64,000 nt of DNA from Cololabis saira (lineage: Eukaryota; Chordata; Actinopteri; Beloniformes; Belonidae), in assembly GCF_033807715.1 (NCBI RefSeq), contig NC_084587.1:22630017-22694016 (forward strand). Reading direction: 5' to 3'. Below the pieces are notes generated by a model. That model worked only from the letters and a program-made list of their open reading frames with translations. It was not told where the DNA came from and ran no database searches. The position numbers were made by a program, and so were the translations under genes. Position 1 is the stretch's first letter, and every line of letters starts with the position of its first letter. This document shows positions 1 through 12,135 of the stretch, piece after piece.

Positions 1-1670
1 TATTTCTTTGCAGGATATCTCAATTTATCCACAAGAGGGTCAGTTTTATATTTCATATTTTGAAGCTCATATTCAGTGCTCATAACTGTGTTCTTATAAG
101 CCGTACTTTTGGCCTTTGCACAGTCGCCTATATGTGTTGCATACTTGTTTTATGTCCCTGTGTATGAATAATAAGACCCCTGCTGATTAATGACACTTCA
201 TGTTGTACTGGAGTGGGCTGAACACATTCTCCTATCGGTAATTTGTTACCAGTCTCGGCTTGATTTTATTGCCATGGTCTAATAGGATATTGCTGCTATC
301 ACACTTTGGATTAGCCTCCATATCACTGCTGTTAAGAGAGTTTCGTATATGTGCAGGAACATAAATGATGGAGAAGAGGGGATGTCAGTCAGGGTGGTCT
401 GCTCTGGTCAATTACTTTCACATTCAGCAACTCTTTCATAACGCGTGCGTTCCATTTGTCGTGACAACACTCTTCATTATGATCAGTCAAGTCCGAAGTT
501 TTTTTCTATCTCGCAATGATGTTGATGGGGGTGGGGCTTTTTGTTTAAACCATCTGAAGAGCAAGGTACTGACGTCTAAATTTGTTATGAAGGGATGCAT
601 TTTCTTCTCTTATCTGTGCAGTGTCACATACAGATGCAATTATTTGGAACCCTAATGAATACGCTGGCTTTCTTTCGCATACATTTGTTTTTTTGCTGTT
701 TTTTTTTCCTGTCAGTGGGGAGCAAGCAACTCTATGCAGAGAAGGCTGCCCTTGCTCTTAGAGTCCTTTGTCTCCCTGCATCCCCCCAAGCTCCACCTCT
801 CTCTCAACAAGCCCTCCAATGAGAGAGCCTTCAGGTGTTGACCTTATCGGGTGCAGGTCAAAGCCAGGTCAGAGATCTGTTGCTAGGCTACCATCAGATA
901 ACTGGCTGGGGCAGGCAACAGTGGGCAGCTCTGTCATTTAGGGCTTGTCATGTAATCTTGTTCATTTGCAGACAATTGTCCGGACCCCAGAAAGGCTATC
1001 TGGCCCGTAATGTTGTAATGAAGCACATTAAAATATTAAAACCGGCCATGCTGAGCATTGGCAGCTCCACTTGGCACATGCCTTTTTTTACAGTCATGCC
1101 AACTGTCATGCAGTAACACGAACCTCTTAAATACGCTTGTGTGGTTGGCTCTGTTGAAATTTCAGCATTGTGAAGGATGGGGCTGTGTTCACTTGGGTTT
1201 TTATAATTTGTCCTGCAGCATTTGATGTTTTAGGGAATGAGAGGTTTTAATGTGGCCAGATTGTTCCAATTTGGTGTAGCAGATGCATGTGCATTATCTA
1301 ATTGTACTATAATAAAACTAGATCATGTTCTCTGCATGATATAATAATGCAATTCACACGTAAACATAACTTTCTCCTTTAAAGAGGAAAGTAAACCCTG
1401 TCTCAATATAAAGGTTTGATGTGTCAGCACATGATAAAGGTTTTGTTTAATAAAAAAAAGTATGTAAATAAACCTCATATGAACAGCAGCACATGACATA
1501 TTGAACATCATTATTATATATCGGGCAAAAATGTATATTGCCCAATAAATTTATATTTCATAGAAATATAATGTATCAACCAGGTATTGCTATAGTCAGA
1601 TACACTTTATTACTTTGTAAAAGTATCCACCTCAATAAAATCCAAAGTTTTGACATTTCATTTCAGTTGA
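1..1670. other. Intergenic DNA, no gene seen
   Basis: AT-rich non-coding DNA. The open frames at 365-655, 595-822 and 835-1116 overlap one another, have no recognisable domain and are not bounded by convincing splice sites. I read them as chance frames. No repeat family was recognised here. Confidence 0.6.
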
Positions 1671-1675
1671 CTTGA

Positions 1676-2025
1676 ATGGATTCATTCATTTTCTACCTAC
1701 TTAATACTGTGCAAGGTCACAGCGGTCTGCTGGAGTCCCTCCCAGCTCATTGCAAGCAGATACACTCTGGACAGGTGATCAGACCGTTGCATATAGACAA
1801 ACAAACATACACGCTCACATTCACGCACAATTTAGAATCATCACTCAACCTAACATACATGCTTTTGGACCGTGGGAGGAAGCTGGAGTACACGGAGGAA
1901 ACCCATGCAAGCATAAGGAGAACATTCAAAGTCCACATAGAAAAACTCCTGCCAGGCTCAGGGGTCAAACAAGGAACCTTCCGACAACAGTGCTAACCAC
2001 TGATCCATTGCGCCGCCCTGATGCA
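1676..2025 (-). repeat. Degraded tRNA-derived SINE, teleost type
   Basis: This matches, read on the minus strand, the widespread teleost SINE. That family begins with a tRNA-like head (a gene-order cue is the phrase equivalent to gttagcactgttg), continues through a body with the complement of gtgggaggaagctggagtac, and ends near a block resembling tccagcagaccgctgtgacc. The head end is at about 2022 and the tail end at about 1680. The B box is too eroded to be functional. Partial copies of the same family occur near 20.2, 20.6, 21.4, 25.1, 43.5, 45.9 and 55.8 kb. Assignment is by recall of the family consensus, not by search. Confidence 0.7.
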
Positions 2026-2099
2026 GTTCAAGTTCAGTGTAATCATATAATGCCAGTTTATGACAAAAACTTTTACCAAAATTCATACAGAATGCAAAC

Positions 2100-2420
2100 A
2101 GGTTCAATTTATATACACTCACAGCGCCAAGATTTACAAAACCCAGACAAACACAACATTGTAATTGTCAAGCATGGTGGTGGAGGGGTGATGGTTTGGG
2201 CTTGTTTTCCAGCATCAAGCAGTCGCTGCGTCAACAATAAACTGCTCTGCATATCAACGTATTCTAGAGTGAAAACTAAGCTAATTTGCCTGAAAGCTAA
2301 AACTTGGCAGAAACTGGATCAATGCGGCAGGACAATGATGCCAAGGACATCAGCAAATCTGCAACAAAACAGCCCAAAAACAAGACAATCAATGGTCCGA
2401 TCAAAGTGCAGACATCAACC
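2100..2420 (+). pseudogene. Tc1/mariner-like transposase fossil
   Basis: From 2161 the + strand encodes IVIVKHGGGGVMVWACF-like residues, close to the KHGGGsvMvWGCF block found in the DDE domain of Tc1-like transposases. Downstream, in other frames, short phrases resemble the DNDPKH and SPDLNP blocks (QDNDAKD-like near 2330 and ADINPT near 2410). These blocks lie in different frames, so the copy carries several indels and cannot make an enzyme. Tc1 transposases cut and paste elements flanked by TA duplications. I could not find inverted ends here. The fragment abuts the SINE on its left. Confidence 0.6.
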
Positions 2421-2479
2421 CAACCTTAAGAGATCTTCATGTAAACAAATGCTTATAAACACCAATAAATTGAAGTGAT

Positions 2480-5400
2480 GTTGTAAAGAACAGTCTTACT
2501 GAACAATGTGAGACAACGATGCCGTCAGAAAACCACAACGTGCTGCTGCTAGGTGGTTCTATCGTGGTTCTATTGAATTCTGGAATCTACTTAGGTTTTC
2601 CCAGACTCTGCACTTTGGCTTAGTTTTGGTTAAAAAAATAATGACAGTGTTTTATCCAATTGTGTTTTATCCAAAGTAGTATTTTTTTAGATTAAAGCCC
2701 AGCCCAAATAAATTTTTCTTGTATGTTTTGAATCACTGGCAATCTGTCCAGAGTGTACATCTGCTTTTCATCGGGAGGTGGATGGATGCATGATTGATGA
2801 ATCGATGCATGTTCTGACACATTAAATTTGTGAATTTAAAAATAGGTTACTGTCTTTTTAAATGACTGTAAATATGAAATGTACAACTGCTGAACAACTA
2901 AAAAAGATGTCATGATGTAATATTATTAATCCTACATTTTCCTTAAAATTAACTCAAACAAATGATTTATGAAATAATTGACCAAAACATGAACATAAAT
3001 AGACAAAATTAATTGTCATCAAAATATCTTGACTAGTATTTTGACCACCCCTCATTTGTACCATTCTATATGTTTATGTATTTCCCAAAGCTGTACATAA
3101 ACTGATGAATGCATACTAGACTCACGATTCATTTAAGGTACAGGTGGGGAGTCATCGTGTTGTTTGCTAACCTACAACCTTTAAATAGAGCACAAAGAGA
3201 GCTATAGCAGTCTGTTTGAACAAGGAGATGGGAAGCAGGGAGTGAGGGAGGGAACGAGAGAAAAAAAAAGGCGAAAAAGAGAGCGATATTTGTTGCATCT
3301 TCACACAAACATGGTCTGTTCTCCCACTCTGCCATTCCGCCACCTGGACTGAGCTATGTGGGAGACTGCGCCACACAGTGATGAACGACACCAAAAGGAG
3401 CAATTTCTGTTCACACTGCAGGTCATATGGAGTGAGGCGAGTTGACACAGCATCTGTGTCATATCACAGGTTCCTCTTTGGTGACACCTGCATTTTGTCA
3501 TTGTCACCTGCTCGGCCGTTTAGGTTAACTGTCGGGTCTGCGAGGAGGTGGCCTTCAGAGCAGCAAAACCTTAGACGGTTTGACATAAAGAGACATAGAT
3601 AAGGCACGTGGCAATTTATCCATGCCAGTCCTTGCACTGTAGCTCCAACATGGGATCTCGTCTGTTAGATTGGCGCATTGTGAAAAGAGGTTTTCAGTGT
3701 CTGGGCACTTGCCAGCTGACATTCCATGGAGACAAATTGAGAGAGGCTCCGGCAGATTTATCGGGCCATTGGCTCGCCTCAGGAATTCTCTTGTAACATG
3801 GCACTCCTGTGAAAGGGATAAAGAAATTAGTGTAAAACAGGCCTGCCACCCCATCTCTCCCCCAGAGCACCCATTTAGGCATCTACGACTACCCTGTACA
3901 CCCCCCCTCAACTTACATACACACATACATGTCTCCTATTCTTTATATAATTGCAGATGGATATATAAGACGAATGAGTCTGTGCTTCTGTTTTTTTTTC
4001 TTTATTGCTATGAATATTCAAGAGGGTGAGCAGAAGAACATTGCTGTATTCCGGCTGTTGAGTCACAGGTCCTCGGTGGCAGGAAGCACTGCTGGTCAAA
4101 TGATGGAGGGAGAGATTGAGAGAAAGATGGAGGGGAGAGAGATGTGTCTGTATATGTGTGTGTGTGGGATTTGAAAGGAACTGCTCCTGGCTGTCTTGGA
4201 TATTTTTTCCCCGGTAAAGCAATGAAGTGTTTGGAGAAACAGGCTAGATATGGTCTTAACACAGCAGTGAGAACAGTGAGAGGTGTTCTGCGCAATCTGT
4301 GAATATGTGTCCTCACCTCTAACCTGTTGTTGCTGAATAGGAGAATCTGATTGACTTTTCTTTTTTTCTTCCAAGCTATAAAGAAAACAGGACAATAAAC
4401 AGACAGTACTTGACCTCTTTTTTTTAGATGTTCATATAACAACACATCATATACATCACACAATAACAAGCATTTATGATTAATTACTTGCGTAAGCATC
4501 ACTGTTGGAAAACCGCTTTCTGGCTTTGCATACAATAGAGCCCTAATGCCATCCCCCGTATCATTTGTCAGTATCTAGAGGTTATCTGCCAAGTTGATGA
4601 ACAGAGAGATTGGCCATGAAACACAAGGTGTGACAGTATGGCAATATGTTATAGTATGCAGGCAGAGCTCATCAGGAAAGAGAGGACGAGCGGCTTTGTT
4701 CCAAATGTCACGATGCATATTTATGGGCGCACTAGAGTGGCTCCTTGTATAAGCACCATTCACCATCTATCACGCAAAACCACTACAGTGTCTCTTTGAC
4801 AACTTGGTAGGATGTTGTTATGTGACAAAGTGATCAAACTGGGCAATCTGCTCATGGCTCCAGTCAAAATTTCTCATGAAATTGACTGTCATTTAGACTA
4901 TAAAGTAAACTGACAAATGTATCCACACAAGTTTATTGAATGGCCGTCAATGGTTGATTGTGAGGACTAGAGAGAAGCATGGTCTCTTCCCCGATGTGGC
5001 AAAAATGAACCCTGGATGCATAGCTCCCCGTTTGGGGCTCAGATTGAGATGTTAAAGTGAAGTGAGGGAGGATTAGGGGACACGAAAGTGTCAGACAGAA
5101 AGACAAATCGACAGCCTCATGGAAACAACAGATCACAGCATAAGCTGCACTGAGCTTTCTTTCCACAGAGGAGGATCTCAAGAGAGTTGTGCTCTGGCTG
5201 GCTGCGCCTGGGCCGTACGGCGCAGGACGGGCAGTCTGTCTGGCTGCTGTTCCACTCCTTGGGGAAAGAAGATGGCTCCAGGGCTGTAGCTGATTTCAGA
5301 TGGTCTTGGGATTGACCCTCAGGGGATACCGACTGGGTAGAATCAGTTCTCTGAATGTCTCGTTTGGTGGCTGTGAAGAGACGTAACAAGAGGAGGGCTT

Positions 5401-6845
5401 ACATATTGACTGTGAAACGCTTTGAGGATTTCCTCCAAATTACAGGGAGTGATTAAATCCCACCAAGACTGCCTTGCACCGACCCCCTTCCTCCCAGCAT
5501 GGAGCCCCCAAGTCGACCAACCACTCTCAACAGGCTGTGCTTACAGCTGAGTGATTAGGTGGAAGTAGAGCGATGTGTCATTGGCATGGAAATAACAAGG
5601 AGCAAAAGCTAAATACGGGGACACTTGGTGCACTTTGTGGGTAATTAACTAATGCATGTATATATTCACTCTTTAGTGGCTACATACTATATTGAAGGGA
5701 TTCAGAGCTGTTATTGTAGTGTGAAGATATGACCACCTGTTTTGGTAAGCATCTCTGCTGCTGTACAGATAAATGAACAGAGGGAAGGGATGGAAAGAGT
5801 CACAAGAGGTCTGAGGTAGTCAGCCATTTAAAACAACCTCCTGTTCAACAAAAAGCAACGGATACACACATCAAACCATGCAACGGAGGTTTCCAGATCA
5901 CTTTTGATGGCAGAAAGGTTTCCCATTACTTCCAGGCTATTACCTCCATACAGTCAGGGATTACACAGACACAAGGACAGGGGCGCAGTGTCTACCAATC
6001 TGAGTTTTTTTTTTAAAACTCCCCCAAGCTTTTCCATTATCTTCTCCATATCCACCTTGACCTGAAGAGAAAACCTGGCCTCAGAAGGGTCAATGAAGTC
6101 TGGAATTTCCCCTCATGCTGTACCACTAACCCCCACGTCACCCCCCCGTTGAATATTGCTTCAGGATACGAGAGGGATGTGCTCCCCCCTCCTTGTTCCC
6201 ACTCACCTAAAGCCCTCGCCCGCTTCGGTCCAGTCCCCCATTTCCCAACTACAATAGCATCTTCCTTCACCATAATCTTTCTATTTCACGAGCGCGTCCC
6301 TCTGGGTTAGGGGGTCTGGAGCTGGAGAAGGGACATACTGTATCTGTCAATTGACAGCAGTGGTGGTCAGGATTTCTAGCTCACTAGTCTTTACAGGATG
6401 GTCAGAGCAATTTCAAAAGAATATTTACACTTTTTACAGGGATTCATGATGTTAGATTTGAGAAATTATATGCTCAGTGTCTTCAGAAGACCAATGAACT
6501 CAAACAGTGAGCTGAAAAATAAAGAAAGGCAGCATAAAGCTGCAGGCACCTGCCAAAGCAGATAATACGCCTTTCAAGGCTTTTTCATTACAGGTGACAG
6601 ATATAAAGTGGTGATTTGGGTAATCGCTAATATAACAACTGTGAGTATAGTGGCTTCAGTTTAAAATGTAATAAGAGTGCAAACTGGTATAGCATGTGGT
6701 TAATAGACATTCAAAAGATGCCTACAGCAGAATGATACAGAGCAGATGTGTACGCTTCCATTAAAAAATAATAATAACAATTGTTTGATTAGTTCAAATA
6801 GGCAAATTAGTTTTTTTGTTAACCAGAAGTGCTCCAGCAAACCTT
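2480..6845. other. Intergenic DNA, no secure gene
   Basis: I recognise no gene. A minus-strand open stretch at 5117-5370 begins after a good splice-acceptor-like tract and is treated in the findings. The frames near 3.1-4.4 kb overlap on both strands and look like chance. A short pyrimidine-rich and purine-rich patch lies near 3230-3290. Confidence 0.5.
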
Positions 6846-6849
6846 TGGG

Positions 6850-6899
6850 TGGATGGATGGATGGATGGATGGATGGATGGATGGATGGATGGAAGGATG
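6850..6899 (+). repeat. GGAT tetranucleotide microsatellite
   Basis: About eleven tandem GGAT units, interrupted once near the right end (ggaagga). GGAT tracts are common at SINE tails in teleosts, but no SINE body is obvious next to this one. Confidence 0.95.
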
Positions 6900-7970
6900 T
6901 TGTTGGTCAGATGTGTTGTAAAGGAGAATATGAATATATCCAGTATATGACCAAAACATTGCACAGCTTGAGACATGAAAAATTATGTAGAGTATTAAAC
7001 TAGGAGGAAATAGTGAGCTAAAGGTAAAGAATGATAGAGAGAGGAAAATGCAGGACAAAACTGTCAGTACATGTTAGTGGAGATGGAAAAGATGAGAGAA
7101 AGAAAGAGAGGCAGAGAGAAAGGAGGGGGAATTGTGAAAGGTGGAATCATAAAGTACTTCTTGTGTGTCTAGACAGGCTGCTTGTTAGCAGGGCATGGCT
7201 AGCCCCATGGAGGCTAGAGGTTAATTTGGTATCTGCTGCTGTGTTAAACTAAGGTCAGTACTACAAGTCCTTAAGTCATAAACAAGAATGGTTAAGAGCC
7301 GTGTATACACCTAGGCACCAGTTAATGAATATTCAATGAGGATTTTTTTTCACCTTGTCCCAACTTCCCCTTGTTATTGCTTGCTTCAAAATAATTTTTT
7401 GGGAAATTGAAAAAAACAAAACAATAAAAACTAATTTTATCTCTGTGGCTTTCAAAATGACCTCCGTGCCAATTTGTCCTTTGTTATCATAACACATCTT
7501 TGTTGTCGTAGAAAGTGGGTTTTCGTTGTTTACATCCTTGGCATGGACTTCTATCCTTGAAAGAACCAAGTATGACAGCCCATAATTTGGTTGTTTTTCA
7601 TACAATAAACCATTTTTTTTCAGATAATAAAGTTTTTGGTTAAAATATGGTTTAAACTGAAATCCAGGATAGTGGCATCATTGCCATGTGATTTAGTTAT
7701 TTTAAAGTGCAGACTGGTGATGCAGTAGAGGAGAAGAAAGTGGTAGATAAAAGAAACTCACCAATAACATTAAAATGCAAGAGAGTATATGTCTAAAAAC
7801 CCAAACGCTTTTATTTTCATTTCGTAACATACCCAGTTTCAAGTAAACACAAAAACATTAGTAGGTTTGTTTTGATGGTTGAAAGTGAAGATCTATAATA
7901 TATTTTTTAACCATCATGGTGAACCAGGTTGCATGTTTTTGGATGTGGGATTATATTATAATATTAAATA
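6900..7970. other. Intergenic DNA, nothing recognised
   Basis: AT-rich sequence without recognisable genes or repeats. A purine-rich stretch (gagagaaagaaagagaggc type) lies near 7085-7130. Confidence 0.5.
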
Positions 7971-8283
7971 TTAAAGGAGCTTGAGGCAAGAATAAGAAAT
8001 GAGACTCATTAGCGCTACGATGGCCGTCGGGGTTACTGCAGCCAACAGCGAAGCTGGCACGGGAGAACGCGCATGCAGCGTCATGTGACGTCACATCCGC
8101 AGGACAGCGCGGGAAATTCCGGTCTGGAATTGCAGCACATTTTGCAGCACACAGCCTGTTCAAGGCAACAGAGAGATACGCTCTGCTCATTCTTTTTGGT
8201 TTGGAATGCTTCATCTGACATTATTACTAGAAAACTTAAAAAGTATATGAATTTTTTTTCAATCCTGCCTCATGCTCCTTTAA
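7971..8283. mobile_element. TTAA-flanked MITE, 313 bp
   Basis: The left end reads TTAAAGGAGCTTGAGGCAAG and the right end, reverse-complemented, reads TTAAAGGAGCATGAGGCAGG, so the terminal repeats match at 18 of 20 positions. TTAA lies at both outer edges, as expected for piggyBac-type insertion, though it may also be part of the ends. There is no coding capacity. The interior is CpG-rich and holds GCGCATGC near 8069 and the palindromic block TGACGTCA-like near 8087. The element lies about 1 kb upstream of the lsm6 promoter. Confidence 0.8.
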
Positions 8284-8992
8284 CTGTTTCTCTAAATATT
8301 TTATTCAGGTTTTAATTTATGTTAGTGTGTCTTAAAAGGATTGCTAAAATTCCTGCAACCCCAGGTTTTTTTATTTTATTTTGTTTCACGCAATTAACAA
8401 TTCAATACCTTAAAATATGTACAGTTTAACCTAATTCAAAGTAGTAACAATCAAGGAGCCTACATTTATTGCAAAAAACAATACATTGATATGTCAATTA
8501 TTTAAATAGATAAATAAAAACACTTTTATGTCAGTTAGTTCATTGCTAATTCAAAACAATAATGTTCTTACATGTTTCTACCTGGATACTGACAATTCAG
8601 AACTGTGTAGTGATGTAAGTTGTGTGCATTGTCCACCAGCTGGTTTTCAATAAGGGGGAGTTAAAACATTTTAAATTTGAAAGGGTCAATGGAAGTTATT
8701 GTAAAACTATGCAAAAAAGAACACATTGACAGACTATTCCCTCTGATTTTTTGCTTTCTATTTATATATTTTTTTAAAGTAGTTAAGAGTGTCTTTTAGT
8801 TTCACAATTGACCCGATGTCCCTGAACTTTCTTTTTATATGCATTCATTTAATTAATCTGCTATTTGCACTGTTAAAGCTGGTGAGAAAGATTTTTGCCG
8901 TAGCTTGTGTATTTTGTAAATACCAAGCAAAAATTACAATGAAGAATTTAAATGCAGATTATAGGCCTACAAAGTAGACTAGACAAGTGCTC
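8284..8992. other. AT-rich spacer upstream of lsm6
   Basis: Very AT-rich sequence with no gene or repeat that I recognise. The open frame at 8789-8977 has no domain signature. Confidence 0.55.
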
Positions 8993-8993
8993 C

Positions 8994-9150
<157 letters not shown>

Positions 9151-9189
9151 TCAATATAGCATTCTCTCCACCAAAACAATGACTTGTAA

Positions 9190-9368
9190 CGTCATTTTGA
9201 CCACATTTCTTCAGTAATCGTGGATAGTACCGGTGTGCATAATGAAGTGCGATTTTCAGAAGTTTGTCCTCACTGGGTTTCCGTCGGGTGCACGGCTGTG
9301 ATTGGTCGAACAGCTGTCCACGTGGTTACCCCGGAGCTGAATACAATCGTTAGCAGATCGCTCAGCAG
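9190..9368 (+). promoter_or_regulatory. lsm6: lsm6 promoter region and non-coding exon 1
   Basis: This stretch is richer in G+C and CpG than its surroundings. It has an inverted CCAAT box (gattggtc) at about 9299-9306 and an E-box CACGTG at 9319-9324, and no TATA box was seen. A strong splice donor (cagcag then gtgagg) falls after 9368. It would join the acceptor ending at 10258, just before the start codon, giving a spliced 5' untranslated leader. The exact transcription start cannot be read from sequence. The pattern fits a TATA-less housekeeping promoter. Confidence 0.6.
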
Positions 9369-9694
9369 GTGAGGGGAATAATAACAGACGGTGCAGCTGC
9401 TCTTTAAAAAGTAATTACGCTATTATGAGACCGCTTTTGTTACCGTTAAATTGGTACGATATATTTACAAAATCCCAACGGAGTCACGTAGGAGCGGGTA
9501 ATTAGTGGGCTCTGCTAAGCTAGCAGCCGCTAATATTAGCCATTAGCACTGTGCTTTGTTTTCTTACGAGATTCGTGTTTGGTTAAATTAAACCACTTGG
9601 AACATCCTGTAACTAATGCTATATTACAGGTTTTAAATAAAGAATCTCACTTTGTCAAATAAATAACGTAAACGAGCATTGGTTAGCTGTTAGG

Positions 9695-9860
9695 ATGTGA
9701 AGTGAAGTAGTTTATTTGGTCGATCAGTTTCCATTGATAAATACATTGCATTTCATTTCCTTTTGTAGGAAAGAAATAATAAAAAAAGAAGTAAGGAATA
9801 AACCGACCAAAAGGTGTAGGCAGAAGCCTAAGCTTATTGTGCCTACCCTTTTTTACTTGG
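9695..9860. repeat. Dispersed teleost repeat fragment
   Basis: Phrases such as tttatttggtcgatcag at the left and aaccgaccaaaaggtgtagg with cagaagcctaagcttattg at the right recur widely in fish genomes, from memory. I cannot assign a family with confidence. It lies inside lsm6 intron 1. Confidence 0.45.
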
Positions 9861-10185
9861 TTTACTTCTTAGTACTACTACTGTACTAATACAACAAGGA
9901 CAAACAATCTACAACAACTAAAAAAACTGCAAAGTAAACACACATGCAAAACAAGAAGGAATACAAATGTAAATATGCTAGAAAAATCTAGTAAAAAACA
10001 AAAAACAGAAGACGGATCTCAGAAAAACAACTAACAGAGAAAGTAAATAATCAATGCTTAGAGGAAACAGAAACAATTTCTAGAAGAGTGAAAACAAAAG
10101 GAAACCAAAGACCAATCATTACATTTTTTGGTATATAGATGTTAATGTGACCTAGTGAGATCATTTTGTGGGTGTGTTATTTTGT

Positions 10186-10234
10186 CAGACGTAAGTCGCT
10201 TTGGATAAAGGCGTCTGCTAAATGACAGTAGTAA
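10186..10234 (+). repeat. SINE-like conserved tail block
   Basis: The block around gtcgctttggataaaggcgt followed by ctgctaaatgac is a very common teleost repeat motif. I associate it with V-SINE-type elements. A second, shorter copy is at about 38720-38765. It lies just upstream of the acceptor of lsm6 coding exon 1. Confidence 0.55.
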
Positions 10235-10268
10235 ATCATAACACGTCTGTTTCCTCAGATCAATCAAG

Positions 10269-10362
10269 ATGAGTCTAAGGAAACAAACTCCCAGTGACTT
10301 TCTGAAGCAGATAATTGGTCGACCTGTGGTGGTGAAACTGAACTCTGGCGTCGATTACAGAG
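10269..10362 (+). CDS. lsm6: LSM6, U6 snRNA-associated Sm-like protein: coding exon 1
   Basis: Starts at the ATG in atcaagATG, 10 bp after a splice acceptor, and encodes residues 1-31 plus the first base of codon 32. The peptide begins MSLRKQTPSDFLKQIIGRPV, essentially the start known for vertebrate LSM6. LSM6 is one subunit of the heteroheptameric LSm rings. LSm2-8 binds the 3' oligo-U of U6 snRNA in the nucleus. LSm1-7 acts with PAT1 in cytoplasmic mRNA decapping and decay. This exon holds the N-terminal helix and the first strands of the Sm fold, including residues LNSGVDYR of the Sm1 motif. The donor is AG then GTAAAG. The three exons total 243 nt, or 80 codons plus stop, equal to the usual LSM6 length. 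Confidence 0.97.
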
Positions 10363-10477
10363 GTAAAGAGATATTTCTAAGTTCACACGCTGAAGATGAC
10401 ATGCAACGCAAATATTGTCCGAATATCAATTGAAAAATGAGAACTCAATACAAAGCAACCTGTTTGTCAATGTGTAG

Positions 10478-10591
10478 GTGTCCTGGCCTGTCTGGATGGT
10501 TACATGAACATCGCCATAGAGCAGACAGAAGAGTATGTCAATGGACAGCTCAAGAACAAGTATGGGGATGCCTTTCTGAGAGGAAATAATG
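10478..10591 (+). CDS. lsm6: LSM6: coding exon 2
   Basis: Encodes residues 32-68, plus the first base of codon 69, in frame with exon 1 across a phase-1 intron of 115 bp. The peptide runs GVLACLDGYMNIAIEQTEEY and then the loop and strand ending in FLRGNN. The G-x-L-x-x-x-D-x-x-M-N signature is the rest of the Sm1 motif. The N in MN and the RGNN of Sm2 are the residues that line the RNA-binding pore in Sm/LSm proteins. Compared with the human protein as I remember it, I see isoleucine for leucine in IAIEQ and leucine for isoleucine in AFLRG, both conservative. The acceptor is tgtgtag, and the donor GTAAGA follows 10591. Confidence 0.97.
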
Positions 10592-10806
10592 GTAAGATTT
10601 TTACATTTTGGCAATTAACCTTGGGGGATACTTCTGTGTCAAATTAACCTAGTATATGTTGTCTGTTGGTAACTCCAGGTGGTATGAGCTGACTTTTCAC
10701 TTCACACACTAAACACAACATTTATTCTGGCCATGCAGACTAGTTTTAGATTTAGGAGAAAATGCATAGCAATCACTGTCAAAGCTGGAAAGATTTCACA
10801 CAGTCA

Positions 10807-11286
10807 GGCTGCGTCCGAAATTGCATACTTCCACCCTAATGAGTATACAAAAACAGTATGTGAGATTTTTTAGTGCGTCCGAAACATTAGTACGTACTCA
10901 ATAGTATGTACTATCCATACTCATTCCGGATAAATTTATTAGTGTGGATTGATGGACACTAGCTAAGCAGAAACTTCCCACAATGCAATGCAGCGGTGTT
11001 TGGTTGCTAAGTGATACGTATATGTCATAAGTATATATATATAATATTATAATATATAATAATATTATATAATGTCATCTTGTTTGGCCAGGATAAATGG
11101 GAAATAGCGGAGCGGTGCGCTGCTACTGCTGCTGTGACACGTCATTCCTCCCAACGGCAGGAAGTGACGTGTGCGCTTTGAGTAGTACGTCCGAATTAAT
11201 TCTACTACTGATATTTACTCAAAAGTGTGCCGAACTTAAGTATACTTTTTAGTATATACTGTTTAGTATGGCATTTCGGACACACC
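10807..11286. mobile_element. Non-autonomous DNA transposon (MITE), 480 bp
   Basis: The left end reads GGCTGCGTCCGAAATTGCAT and the reverse-complemented right end reads GGTGTGTCCGAAATGCCAT. The terminal repeats share GTCCGAAAT and its flanks, and match at most positions. Direct GTCA lies immediately outside each end (10803-10806 and 11287-11290). The interior repeats phrases such as agtatgtact and agtatatact and includes an AT-rich inverted repeat near 11031-11072. There is no coding capacity. The ends resemble common teleost hAT- or PIF/Harbinger-derived MITEs. I cannot choose between them. Confidence 0.75.
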
Positions 11287-12093
11287 GTCAGTGTTGATAG
11301 CAAGCAGGTTGAACAGCCACAGTACAACAAACATGCATGGGAAAAAAATGACCCTTTTTTAGAAATTATGAAATATATTCTAAAGGTCTAATTTCAGGCT
11401 CCAGTAAGGTCATTAACTTAAGTATTCAATGGTGGATTTTTTTCAAATTGTCATCTATTTAAGCAGTCTAATATATTGTGCTAAAACTCGTAAATATATG
11501 CAGTGGTCATTAAACCTAAAGCTTTTTATGTAAAAACTTTTTGATATGAAATATCGCTGGGGACACTGTATCTGGAGAAAAAAAAACTAGACATTAACAG
11601 GCAGTGACATGACACAAAATCCCTAATCATGACTATAATATCTTGCGTTCTCTTTAGTGATTAATCGGCCAACCGCTAAATTGGACTTATTAAATGCTAC
11701 TTTGACATAATTGACATTGGCTGATTATTTAACAACATTGTTTGTCAGTTATTTTATGAGACTGGTAAACAAAAATTGCTGCAGACATCTACAGCACTGG
11801 CAGCCTCATCAGTTTGGCTGCTCTAAATGATTGCAGTTTAACGATGCAAATTAAAACATTTTTATCCCCTGATAAAAGGATTTCCTGTCTACGGAAATGC
11901 TAACTTTGAATGCACTTAAATTTTATGTTTCATTTATAAGCTTTTGTGTATCAGCCATTTTTTAATTGGTGGTCTTTAAAGAATGCACACAATGGATTTA
12001 CTCTAGACGACATCCACCACACACACCCAAAAAACGAAACGAAAAATAAATGTTTATCTTCTCTTCAAACCTAGCTGGTTTGTGTAAGAAAAT

Positions 12094-12135
12094 AACACAC
12101 ACACACACACACACACAAACACACAAACACACACT
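12094..12135. repeat. CA dinucleotide microsatellite
   Basis: About 40 bp of ACAC, with A insertions near the right end. It lies inside lsm6 intron 3. Confidence 0.95.

Larger units (their letters stand above)
9369..10258 (+). other. lsm6: lsm6 intron 1 (5' UTR intron)
   Basis: An 890-bp intron with GTGAGG at the donor and a pyrimidine tract plus CAG at the acceptor (tgtttcctcag). It contains a dispersed-repeat fragment (about 9695-9860) and a SINE-like tail (10186-10234). Its existence is inferred from the splice signals and the absence of in-frame upstream coding sequence. Confidence 0.6.

Noticed and set aside
1750..2478. 242-codon open frame on the plus strand
   Set aside because: It runs through a minus-strand SINE and into a degraded Tc1-like fragment. 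Only the short KHGGGG block is meaningful, and the rest is read-through.
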